Positions 1 through 6,580 of a stretch of 9,868 bases of DNA are shown here, one piece after another. The translations under genes and the position numbers were made by a program. The stretch spans positions 20,074 through 29,941 of the forward strand of contig JABUSF010000008.1 in assembly GCA_021443945.1 (NCBI GenBank), in the 5' to 3' direction. Each line of letters starts with the position of its first letter. Position 1 is the first letter of the stretch. This DNA is from Ileibacterium sp. (GTDB taxonomy: Bacteria; Bacillota_I; Bacilli_A; Erysipelotrichales; Erysipelotrichaceae). The notes below the pieces were generated by a model. The model was not told the DNA's origin. It did not search any database and worked only from the letters and a program-made list of their open reading frames with translations.

Positions 1-879
1 ATTAAGCAGGGTGAGGAAATGAAGCACGTGAACATTGAAGGTTCCCAGCACTTCACAGAACCGCCTGCAAGATATACCGAAGCCAAACTGATCAAGGAAC
101 TGGAAGAAAAGAGCATTGGACGCCCATCCACCTACGCTTTGATCATTGATACTCTTCAGAAGCGCGGATACGTCAACCTGGAGAAAACATCTGAAACATC
201 CAAAACAAAAGTGTTCTTCCCAACCGAACAGGGAGAACTGACCGATACCAAACTGCAGGAATACTTCAATTCCGTAATTAACGTGGCGTACACCGCAGAT
301 ATGGAAAAATCCCTGGACATCATTGCAGAAGGAGAAGAAGACTCTCTGAAATATCTGCAGAAGTTCTACGAGGACTTCGAACCGCTGGTGGAAAAAGCCT
401 ACGAAAACATGCCGAAAAAAGAGCTGGAAAAAGTCGGAAAAACATGTCCGAAATGCGGCGGTGATCTGGTTTACAGAAACGGCCGTTTTGGCAAGTTCAT
501 TTCCTGCTCCAACTTCCCAACCTGCAAGTTTACGGAAAATGCAGAAGAAGAACTGCAGCAGCAGGAAACGGAAGATAAGGAATGCCCAAACTGCGGAGCC
601 AAAATGATTATTAAAAAAGGCCGCTTTGGACCATTCTGGGCCTGCTCCAACTACCCGGAATGCAAAACCATCGTTCCGTTAAAAGACAAACCAAAACCAA
701 AACCAACCGGTGAAAAGTGCCCTGAATGCGGATCGGATCTGGTGGAAAGAATCAGCCGTTACGGCAAACCGTTTGTTGGATGCTCCAACTATCCAAAATG
801 CCGATACATTCAGAAAGCACCGAAAAAAGCCAAGGAAGAAAAAACAGAAGAAGCTGAAACTCAGGAGGCAAAAGCATGA
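1..879 (+). CDS. topA: DNA topoisomerase I, C-terminal part (partial at 5' end)
   Basis: This is the 3' part of a type IA topoisomerase gene, whose product relaxes negatively supercoiled DNA by breaking and rejoining one strand. The frame is open from base 1, so the true start and the catalytic tyrosine lie upstream of the window; the ATG at 19 is internal. The conserved QHFTEPPARYTEA and GRPSTYA segments (about 43-138) belong to the topoisomerase core. Three C4 zinc-finger repeats follow, at about 445-525, 583-663 and 718-801, each with a CPxCG start and a CSNxPxC end. A Lys/Pro linker separates fingers two and three, and the tail is rich in Lys and Glu. Such fingers bind single-stranded DNA and, in some species, RNA polymerase. 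The stop codon overlaps the trmFO start (ATGA, 876-879), which implies translational coupling. Identification is very secure. Confidence 0.97.
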   Translation: MKQGEEMKHVNIEGSQHFTEPPARYTEAKLIKELEEKSIGRPSTYALIIDTLQKRGYVNLEKTSETSKTKVFFPTEQGELTDTKLQEYFNSVINVAYTADMEKSLDIIAEGEEDSLKYLQKFYEDFEPLVEKAYENMPKKELEKVGKTCPKCGGDLVYRNGRFGKFISCSNFPTCKFTENAEEELQQQETEDKECPNCGAKMIIKKGRFGPFWACSNYPECKTIVPLKDKPKPKPTGEKCPECGSDLVERISRYGKPFVGCSNYPKCRYIQKAPKKAKEEKTEEAETQEAKA

Positions 880-2174
880 CACCCGTAAAAGTCATTGGTG
901 CAGGTCTTGCAGGATCAGAAGCTGCCTGGCAGCTGGCCAAAAGAGGCATTCCTGTACAGCTGTATGAAATGCGTCCGGTACAGTATCCGCCAGCCTTTCA
1001 CACTTCTAATTTTGCAGAACTGGTTTGCTCCAACTCCCTGCGCTCCAATGCACTGAACAATGCAGTCGGAGTCATGAAGGAAGAACTGCGCATTCTGGGC
1101 TCTTTGATCATGGAAGCAGCGGATGCCAATGCGGTCCCTGCGGGCAGTGCCTTAGCTGTCGACCGCCAGGGCTTTTCAGAATATGTCACCCGAAAAATTG
1201 AAGAGCATCCATTAATTGAAGTCGTCCGCAAAGAAGTGACCGAAATTCCTGAGGGACCAGTCATCATTGCAGCCGGACCGCTGGCCAGTGATGCCATTGC
1301 AAAATCCATCCAGGAATTTGCTCACGAAGAAGCTCTGCATTTCTTTGATGCAGCGGCCCCGATTGTGGAAAAAGACTCCATCGACTTTGATAAAGCGTAT
1401 TTCAAATCACGCTATGACAAAGGGGAAGCCTCTTATATCAACTGTGCCATGGACCAGGAACAGTTCGACGCTTTCTATGATGCTTTAGTCAGCGCCGAAT
1501 GTGCCCAGCTTCACGACTTCGAAGAAGACTTAAAAGTATTTGAAGGATGCATGCCTGTAGAGGAAATGGCCCGCCGGGGCCGGCAGACTCTTCTCTTTGG
1601 TCCTTTAAAACCGGTGGGACTGGAAAGAGAAGGGGAACGTCCTGTCGCTGTTGTACAGCTCCGCCAGGACAATGTGGGCGCTTCTCTCTACAACATCGTC
1701 GGATTCCAGACCCATCTGACATGGCCGGAGCAGAAACGGGTCTTCTCCATGATCCCAGGTCTTGAAAATGCAAAGTTTTCCAGATACGGGGTTATGCACC
1801 GGAATTCCTTCATCAGCTCCCCGCAGATTCTGAATGAGTATTACCAGGCCAAAGAACGTCCGGATCTGTTTTTTGCAGGACAGATCACTGGAGTAGAAGG
1901 CTATGTTGAAAGCACAGCATCCGGTATGATGGCTGGATTGAATATGGCATTGATGCTGGAAGGCAAAGAACCCCTTGCCCTTGGCAGAGCCTCTTCCATC
2001 GGCGCTCAGGCCTATTACATTTCCCATGCCGATCCAAAGCATTTCCAGCCTATGAATGCCAACTTCGGTATTATGGAGCTGAAAGAAAAATGCAAAAAGA
2101 AAGAACGCCGGGATAAAATGGCTCAAAACGCTCTGGAAGCAGCCAGAAGAGGAAAAGATGTCCTTAATGGATGA
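876..2174 (+). CDS. trmFO: Methylenetetrahydrofolate--tRNA-(uracil-5-)-methyltransferase TrmFO
   Basis: A flavoprotein of 432 residues that makes 5-methyluridine at position 54 in the T loop of tRNAs, using methylenetetrahydrofolate as carbon donor and FAD/NAD(P)H as reductant. It replaces the SAM-dependent TrmA in most Firmicutes. The N-terminus shows the FAD-binding glycine motif GAGLAGSEAA (residues 8-17) followed by the family signature EMRP (31-34). Cys51 in AELVCSNSLRSN and Cys225 in FEGCMPVEEMARRG match the two conserved cysteines of the family (Cys53 and Cys226 in Bacillus subtilis). The C-terminal part holds the second FAD-contacting segment GQITGVEGYVES. Length is normal for the family. 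The start is supported by AGGAGG at 863-868, 7 nt upstream. The gene overlaps topA by 4 nt and the recombinase gene by 17 nt, the usual Firmicutes order. The older symbol is gid. Confidence 0.97.
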   Translation: MTPVKVIGAGLAGSEAAWQLAKRGIPVQLYEMRPVQYPPAFHTSNFAELVCSNSLRSNALNNAVGVMKEELRILGSLIMEAADANAVPAGSALAVDRQGFSEYVTRKIEEHPLIEVVRKEVTEIPEGPVIIAAGPLASDAIAKSIQEFAHEEALHFFDAAAPIVEKDSIDFDKAYFKSRYDKGEASYINCAMDQEQFDAFYDALVSAECAQLHDFEEDLKVFEGCMPVEEMARRGRQTLLFGPLKPVGLEREGERPVAVVQLRQDNVGASLYNIVGFQTHLTWPEQKRVFSMIPGLENAKFSRYGVMHRNSFISSPQILNEYYQAKERPDLFFAGQITGVEGYVESTASGMMAGLNMALMLEGKEPLALGRASSIGAQAYYISHADPKHFQPMNANFGIMELKEKCKKKERRDKMAQNALEAARRGKDVLNG

Positions 2175-3078
2175 GCAGGTTTCCGGATTTCTGCGCAGCG
2201 TATACAATCGTAAAAGCCAGTCCATGGATACCGTGGAAGCTTATCAAAGAGACATTGAGCAGCTGAAAGACTATATGCTTCAAAACCGGATTTCTGGATT
2301 TGAACAGATGGACCGGCTGCTCTTTCTTGATTTTCTGGCCACCCTGCGCAAAAGCAATGGGAATCAGCCTTTGAAAAATTCCACTATGAGCCGCAAGCTT
2401 TCTGCTTACCGCTCTTTATATAAATATTTAAACGCTGTCTGGGATGTCGAGGTGAATCCTCTGGAGACAGTAAAGTCATTTAAAAAAGAGCAGAAGATAC
2501 CGGATTTTCTGTTCGAAGAGGAAGTGAAGAATTTTCTGTTCACCTACGATGAAAGCAAACCTCTGGAAAAAAGAGACCGTCTATTGTTTTCTTTAATGTA
2601 TTCTTCGGGACTGCGTGTTTCGGAAGTCTGTTCATTAACATGGCAGGATGTGGATTTTTCCAGGCGCCTTCTAACCATTCTGGGAAAAGGAAGCAAGGAA
2701 AGAATCGTACCGTTTCCAACCTGGCTTTCCAAAGATCTGCAGCTGCATGGTGTGGGGAAAAAGCCGGAGGATCCCGTGTTTACCAACCGGAACGGACAGC
2801 CTTTGACCTCAAGAGGTGTCCAGTACTTAATGCAGAAGCATGCGGATGCCATTAACATGCATATGAAAGTTCATCCCCATATGCTGCGGCATTCCTTTGC
2901 CACCCATCTTTTGGATGGAGGAGCGGATATTCGAGTGGTCCAGGAACTGCTCGGCCATGCTTCTTTGTCCACCACTCAGATTTACACCCATGTTTCCGTC
3001 CAGAAACTGCAGGAAGTGTACAACGAGTCCTTCCCGTTAAGCCGGGAAGACAGCTTTTTGAAAGAATCAGACCTTTAG
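2158..3078 (+). CDS. xerC: Tyrosine recombinase XerC
   Basis: A tyrosine site-specific recombinase of 306 residues. It probably acts at dif with a XerD partner to resolve chromosome dimers before cell division. The N-terminal SAM-like core-binding domain spans about residues 5-105 and the catalytic domain about 115-290. All catalytic residues are visible: Arg153 (GLRVSE), Lys177 (GKGSKE), His241 and Arg244 (HPHMLRHSFATHLL), His267 (LLGHASLSTT) and the nucleophile Tyr276 (QIYTHV). The start at 2158 has AGAGGA at 2148-2153 at close spacing; the in-frame ATG at 2167 is a possible alternative. The gene overlaps trmFO by 17 nt and is surely cotranscribed. The position after topA and trmFO favours XerC over XerD or a phage integrase; no phage or integron genes surround it. 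Confidence 0.93.
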   Translation: MSLMDEQVSGFLRSVYNRKSQSMDTVEAYQRDIEQLKDYMLQNRISGFEQMDRLLFLDFLATLRKSNGNQPLKNSTMSRKLSAYRSLYKYLNAVWDVEVNPLETVKSFKKEQKIPDFLFEEEVKNFLFTYDESKPLEKRDRLLFSLMYSSGLRVSEVCSLTWQDVDFSRRLLTILGKGSKERIVPFPTWLSKDLQLHGVGKKPEDPVFTNRNGQPLTSRGVQYLMQKHADAINMHMKVHPHMLRHSFATHLLDGGADIRVVQELLGHASLSTTQIYTHVSVQKLQEVYNESFPLSREDSFLKESDL

Positions 3079-3094
3079 AGTCTAAGGAGTTTGT

Positions 3095-4057
3095 ATGTTG
3101 TTATCTGTCATCATCCCTTGCTACCATTCTGAAAAGACCATTGGACCTGTGGTGGAGAGAATCGTAAAAACCGTCAAAGAGGATGGACGTTATGATCTCG
3201 AAATCATTTTGGTCAATGACAATGCACCGGATGCAGCCTGGGATAAAATTGAAGAACTTGCTGACCAGTATGAAGCTGTCAAAGGGATTTCCATGATGAA
3301 AAACTCTGGCCAGCACGCTGCTTTAATGGCAGGATACCGTGCCAGCAAGGGCGATGTGGTGGTTGCCATGGATGATGACGGAGAAAATCCGCCGGAAGAA
3401 ATGTTCAAACTGGTGGACCGTCTGGGAAAAGATGCCGACGTGGTGTATGGCGACTACCCCGAAGAGGGAAAATTTGACAACGGCATCCGGGCTGTTGGAA
3501 GCAAGCTGAATGACCTTGTGGCTGTTTGGCTGCTGGGCAAACCAAAAGATCTGTATCTTTCCAGCTACATTGCTTCAAAAAGAGAAGTGGTCGATGAAAT
3601 CATCCGCTATCAGGGACCGTTTCCCTATGTGGACGGATTGTTTTTAAGAAGCAGCGATCAGATTAAAAATACGCAGGTAGAGCATCAGCACCGCATGGAA
3701 GGGGAGTCCGGCTACTCCATGGCCAGTCTGCTGAAGCTTTGGATGAACGGGTTTACTGCCTTTTCAACAGTTCCTTTGCGGCTGAGCAGCATGGCGGGAT
3801 TTGCCTTTACCGGAATTGGCTGTATCTGGATTCTTGTCATTCTTGTGCAGAAGCTGATTCTCCATACGGATATTGAAGCCGGCTGGTCTTCCATCATCTG
3901 TCTTCTGCTGGTCATCGGCGGGCTGATTCTGATTTCCCTCGGCCTGATCGGCGAGTATATTGGACGTATCTATATCACTCTGAACCAGTCTCCCCAGTAT
4001 GTCGTCTATGATGTCTATCAGGGGAAGAAAAAGAAATCAGATCATTCAAACGAATAA
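3095..4057 (+). CDS. Family 2 glycosyltransferase with two C-terminal membrane segments (GtrB/dolichyl-phosphate mannose synthase-like)
   Basis: A 320-residue GT2 enzyme. The GT-A domain starts with LSVIIPCYHSEKTI, followed by VNDNAPD (residues 40-46) and the metal/nucleotide-binding DDDGENPPEE (93-102), the counterpart of the DxD motif. The segment HRMEGESGYS (199-208) matches the conserved RxxGxSxY of polyprenyl-phosphate glycosyltransferases. Two hydrophobic helices at about 231-253 and 263-287 and a lysine-rich cytosolic tail make it a membrane protein. Enzymes of this shape move a sugar from a nucleotide donor onto undecaprenyl phosphate for later use outside the cell, for example in teichoic acid, glycan or lipid decoration. 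The actual sugar and acceptor cannot be told. AAGGAG at 3084-3089 supports the start. It lies 16 nt after xerC, where Firmicutes often carry codY or hslV, so it seems to be the last gene of the topA operon. No flippase or third-partner gene is next to it. Confidence 0.88.
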   Translation: MLLSVIIPCYHSEKTIGPVVERIVKTVKEDGRYDLEIILVNDNAPDAAWDKIEELADQYEAVKGISMMKNSGQHAALMAGYRASKGDVVVAMDDDGENPPEEMFKLVDRLGKDADVVYGDYPEEGKFDNGIRAVGSKLNDLVAVWLLGKPKDLYLSSYIASKREVVDEIIRYQGPFPYVDGLFLRSSDQIKNTQVEHQHRMEGESGYSMASLLKLWMNGFTAFSTVPLRLSSMAGFAFTGIGCIWILVILVQKLILHTDIEAGWSSIICLLLVIGGLILISLGLIGEYIGRIYITLNQSPQYVVYDVYQGKKKKSDHSNE

Positions 4058-4061
4058 ATTC

Positions 4062-4112
4062 AAGGCTTTTGAAAAATCAGGTTTTACCGCTTGATAATTT
4101 CAAAAGCTTTTT
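4062..4112 (+). terminator. Probable intrinsic terminator after the glycosyltransferase gene
   Basis: Five bases after the glycosyltransferase stop, 4062-4074 (AAGGCTTTTGAAA) pairs with 4098-4110 over 13 positions, including one G-T. The apical part adds ATCA/TGAT (4076-4079 with 4092-4095) and GGT/ACC (4080-4082 with 4086-4088) around a TTT loop. The T tract is only TTTTT (4108-4112) and overlaps the stem foot, so termination may be partial. The -35 box of the rpsB promoter sits inside the hairpin's 3' half. Confidence 0.55.
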
Positions 4113-4120
4113 GCTATTAT
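4091..4120 (+). promoter_or_regulatory. Extended -10 housekeeping-sigma promoter for rpsB-tsf
   Basis: TTGATA (4091-4096) and TATTAT (4115-4120) are separated by 18 nt. A TG dinucleotide at 4112-4113, one base before the -10 box, gives the extended -10 form. Transcription would begin near 4127 and produce a leader of about 107 nt. It is placed correctly for the highly expressed ribosomal operon. This is a sequence match only. Confidence 0.7.
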
Positions 4121-4126
4121 TACTGA

Positions 4127-4233
4127 TGCGTGAAAACGCGGAAAAATACACACACCATGGATTGAAATGCCCGTGCACATTGTGTTGCATTTCTTGGAAA
4201 TGGTGGAGGAGTAACGGAAAGGTATATATAAAT
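4127..4233 (+). promoter_or_regulatory. Structured 5' leader of rpsB, possible S2 autoregulation site
   Basis: The predicted leader contains a short hairpin with a GAAA tetraloop (GCGT 4128-4131 with ACGC 4136-4139, plus a T-G pair outside). A longer interrupted hairpin follows: CACCAT 4153-4158 with ATGGTG 4200-4205, a 5/6-nt internal loop, then GAAATGC 4164-4170 with GCATTTC 4187-4193. A strong GGAGGAG (4205-4211) starts at the foot of the long hairpin but lies 22 nt from the start codon, too far for ordinary use. The closer GGAAAGG (4216-4222) is the likely ribosome binding site. In other bacteria S2 represses its own operon through the rpsB leader. That this leader does the same is inference. 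Confidence 0.5.
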
Positions 4234-5187
4234 ATGGCAAACATTGTATCCATGAAGAAAATGCTGGAGAATGGCGTTCACTTCGGACACCAGACCCGCA
4301 AATGGAACCCTAAGATGAAACCTTACATTTACACAAGCCGTAATGGGGTTTACATCGTAGACTTAAACAAAACTATGGAGCAGATCGAAGCTGCTTACAA
4401 CGAACTGAAAGCAATCTCCGAAAGAGGAGGAAAAGTACTGTTCGTTGGTACTAAAAAACAGGCTGCTGAAACAATCGAAGAACAGGCACTGCGTTCCGGT
4501 TCCTTCTATGTTAACCAGAGATGGCTGGGCGGTCTGCTGACTAACTTCCGCACAATCCAGAAGAGAATCAAACGTCTCATCGAAATCGAAGAAATGGAAG
4601 CCAGCGGAAAACTCGAAGTTTATACGAAAAAAGAACAGGCTCAGATCCTGAAAGAAAAAGCTAAACTGGAAACTTCTCTGGGTGGTATCAAAGAAATGAA
4701 AAAACTGCCAGATGCAGTTGTTATCATTGACCCAAAAGAAGAACACAACGCTGTTGCTGAAGCTAAAAAACTGGGCATCCCAGTATTCGCTATGCTGGAC
4801 ACTAACTGTGATCCAGAAGATGCTGACTTCCCAATCGCTTCCAACGACGATGCTAACCGTTCTGTAAAACTGGTTACTACAATCCTGGCTGACGCGATCG
4901 TTGACGCTAAAGGCGGACTGCTGGAAATTGCTTACCTGGACAACCCTGAAGAAGATGTCAACATGGAAGACGTTATCCGCAACGTTGAAGCTCAGATCGC
5001 TGAAAACGAAAGACGCCGTCGTCAGAGAAACGAAGAACGCCGTAAACGCAATATGGAACGCCGCAATGCTGGCCGTCGTCCATACAATGGAAACCGTGGT
5101 CCTCGTCGTGAAAACCGTCAGGAAGGCGCTCCAAAAAACAACGAAGCTGCCAAACCAGCTGCAGAAGAAACAAAAACTGAAGCTTAA
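4234..5187 (+). CDS. rpsB: 30S ribosomal protein S2
   Basis: Ribosomal protein S2, which binds late to the small subunit between head and body, near S1 in species that have it. The first motif is GVHFGHQTRKWNPKM (residues 14-28), followed by FVGTKKQA (70-77), RWLGGLLTNF (96-105), DPKEEHNAVAEA (166-177) and DTNCDP (189-194), all S2 hallmarks. The lysine/glutamate-rich helices at about 105-155 form the projecting coiled coil. The start is the ATG at 4234, giving MANIVSMKKMLENG. An in-frame ATG at 4069 would add 55 residues that come from the promoter and leader and match nothing in S2. At 317 residues it is longer than the 241 of E. coli, because of an Arg-rich tail (258-296) and an Ala/Glu/Lys end. 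Codons are strongly biased to GCT, CTG, CGT and AAC, as in highly expressed genes. It is cotranscribed with tsf, 44 nt downstream. Confidence 0.97.
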   Translation: MANIVSMKKMLENGVHFGHQTRKWNPKMKPYIYTSRNGVYIVDLNKTMEQIEAAYNELKAISERGGKVLFVGTKKQAAETIEEQALRSGSFYVNQRWLGGLLTNFRTIQKRIKRLIEIEEMEASGKLEVYTKKEQAQILKEKAKLETSLGGIKEMKKLPDAVVIIDPKEEHNAVAEAKKLGIPVFAMLDTNCDPEDADFPIASNDDANRSVKLVTTILADAIVDAKGGLLEIAYLDNPEEDVNMEDVIRNVEAQIAENERRRRQRNEERRKRNMERRNAGRRPYNGNRGPRRENRQEGAPKNNEAAKPAAEETKTEA

Positions 5188-5231
5188 TTCAGAATTGCTG
5201 TAAAACCATATTTAAAAGAAGGAGAAAAATC

Positions 5232-6128
5232 ATGGCCATTAGTGCAAAACAAGTTAAAGAACTCCGTGAAAAAACCGGTGCCGGAATGATGGACTGCAAA
5301 AAAGCTCTGTCTGCTACAGACGGAGATATGGCAAAAGCCGTTGACTGGCTGCGTGAAAAAGGTATTGCTAAAGCTGAAAAGAAAGCAAACCGTGTTGCTG
5401 CTGAAGGTTTAACCCGTGTAGCAGTAGATGGAAATACAGCTGTTATTTTCGAAGTAAACTCCGAAACTGACTTCGTTTCCAAAAACGAACAGTTCCTGGG
5501 TCTGCTGGACATCATCCAGAACGCCCTGCTGGCTAACAAGCCTGCTACTGTTGAAGAAGCTCTGGTTATGGAAACACCAGATGGTGTCATCAACGACCTG
5601 ATCGTAAACGCTACAGCTACAATCGGTGAAAAAATCACTCTGCGCCGTACTGCTGTTGTTGAAAAAACAGATGCACAGGAATTCGGTGCTTACATGCACA
5701 ACGGCGGAGCAATCTCTGCTCTGGTTGTAATGGAAGGCGCTACTCCTGAAATCGCTAAAGGAATGGCTATGCAGGTTGCTTCCATGCGTCCTAACTACAT
5801 CAGTCAGGCTGATGTTCCTGCTGAAGCAGTTGCTCATGAAACTGAAGTTCAGAAACAGATCATGGCTGCTGATCCAAAACTCGCAGGCAAACCTGAAAAA
5901 ATGCTGGAAGGCATCCTCAAAGGAAAAGTTTCCAAGCACTTCCAGGACGAATGTCTGCTGGATCAGGAATACTTCCTGGAATCCGGATCCAAAGTTGGCA
6001 AATTCCTGAAAGAACACAACTGCTCCGTTGTTGAATTCGTTCGTTTCCAGACTGGTGAAGGTCTTGAAAAACGCGAAGACGACTTCGCTGCTGAAGTTGC
6101 TGCTCAGATGGCTGCTGCTCAGAACTAA
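5232..6128 (+). CDS. tsf: Elongation factor Ts
   Basis: The nucleotide exchange factor that releases GDP from EF-Tu so that it can reload with GTP and aminoacyl-tRNA; it acts in the cytosol. The N-terminal UBA-like domain (about residues 1-55) shows VKELREKTGAGMMDCKKAL. The conserved TDFVSKNEQF (79-88), which contacts the EF-Tu nucleotide site, opens the core. The remaining core includes VASMRPNYISQADVP and the Lys/Glu-rich stretch around LEGILKGKVSKHFQDECLLDQ, cited in two parts of the family dimerisation/coiled-coil region. At 298 residues the length is typical. The start is fixed by AAGAAGGAG at 5216-5224, 7 nt upstream. Codon bias matches rpsB. In many bacteria pyrH and frr follow; here a terminator comes 15 nt after the stop, so the operon appears to be rpsB-tsf alone. 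Confidence 0.98.
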   Translation: MAISAKQVKELREKTGAGMMDCKKALSATDGDMAKAVDWLREKGIAKAEKKANRVAAEGLTRVAVDGNTAVIFEVNSETDFVSKNEQFLGLLDIIQNALLANKPATVEEALVMETPDGVINDLIVNATATIGEKITLRRTAVVEKTDAQEFGAYMHNGGAISALVVMEGATPEIAKGMAMQVASMRPNYISQADVPAEAVAHETEVQKQIMAADPKLAGKPEKMLEGILKGKVSKHFQDECLLDQEYFLESGSKVGKFLKEHNCSVVEFVRFQTGEGLEKREDDFAAEVAAQMAAAQN

Positions 6129-6143
6129 TTTCATAGTTGATAC

Positions 6144-6172
6144 AAGGAGACCAAAATGGTCTCCTTTTTTTT
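6144..6172 (+). terminator. Intrinsic terminator of the rpsB-tsf operon
   Basis: A perfect 10-bp stem (6144-6153 with 6157-6166, AAGGAGACCA against TGGTCTCCTT) closes on an AAA loop. It runs into eight T residues at 6165-6172. This is a textbook rho-independent terminator. The lower A-T pairs share the T tract. The AAGGAG in its 5' arm resembles a ribosome binding site but has no ORF behind it. Confidence 0.95.
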
Positions 6173-6337
6173 ATCCCTTTCAAAATAGGAAAAGAATTCA
6201 GAGTGACATGAAAATCTGTAATTTCCAGCTGGAGAGGGAAATAAATATATAAGTTTGAAAAATCATGTTAATAGTATTGTAAACAGTTTGCTTGTTTTCA
6301 TAAATTTACATTTCATACAAAAAATAATTGTGAAAGC
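6173..6337 (+). other. AT-rich spacer between tsf terminator and argG promoter
   Basis: About 165 nt with no gene I can support on either strand. It is clearly more AT-rich than the flanking genes. The only structure I notice is a direct repeat of TTTCATA (6296-6302 and 6311-6317), 15 nt apart from start to start, just upstream of the argG promoter. It could be a regulator site such as for ArgR, but it does not match the palindromic ARG box well. Confidence 0.35.
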
Positions 6338-6367
6338 TTGCAATTTCTTGCCGTAAAATTCTATAAT
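6338..6367 (+). promoter_or_regulatory. Promoter of the T-box/argGHC operon
   Basis: TTGCAA (6338-6343) and a perfect TATAAT (6362-6367) stand 18 nt apart. Transcription should begin near 6374, about 17 nt before stem I of the T-box leader, which is the usual arrangement. Upstream A/T runs could act as an UP element. Confidence 0.8.
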
Positions 6368-6551
6368 TGCCACATATTCTAAAGCAATGAGAAGAGGTAG
6401 TACCTGCCGCAGAGTCTTTAGAGAGCCATTGTCAGGTGAAAAGTGGCGGCAGTAAGGCAGGGAACGTGACTTCGAGTGAACCTGCGAAGCAAGCTGAGAA
6501 GGTTCCGCGTTCCAGCGTTATGGAAAAGCGCTTCTGTTTGGGCAGAAGAAT

Positions 6552-6580
6552 AAAGGTGGTACCGCGCACAGTCGCCCTTT
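6552..6580 (+). promoter_or_regulatory. T-box antiterminator helix
   Basis: AAAGG (6552-6556) pairs with CCTTT (6576-6580) and GCG (6564-6566) with CGC (6573-6575). They leave the seven-base bulge TGGTACC (6557-6563), the family's tRNA acceptor-binding bulge. TGGT (6557-6560) would pair with an ACCA 3' end, so the cognate tRNA-Arg should carry discriminator base A. The 3' strand is shared with the terminator, so the two folds exclude each other. Confidence 0.92.

Noticed and set aside
1605..2225. Minus-strand ORF of 206 codons opposite trmFO and xerC
   Set aside because: It spans two real genes on the other strand, shows no recognisable motif and is best explained as an antisense shadow.
2158..3078. 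Tyrosine recombinase as a phage or integrative-element integrase
   Set aside because: Length, motifs and the topA-trmFO neighbours fit housekeeping XerC. No attachment-site repeats or phage genes are visible.
4069..4233. Upstream in-frame ATG giving S2 a 55-residue N-terminal extension
   Set aside because: The stretch contains the terminator hairpin, promoter and leader, lacks a ribosome binding site at 4069 and resembles nothing in S2. The conserved S2 start is at 4234.
5409..6134. Long minus-strand ORF (241 codons) opposite tsf
   Set aside because: It is a mirror of tsf codon bias, with Ser/Phe-rich low-complexity composition and no family motif. The tsf frame is certain.
6144..6149. AAGGAG after tsf as a ribosome binding site
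   Set aside because: It is the 5' arm of a perfect terminator stem and no ORF follows at suitable spacing.
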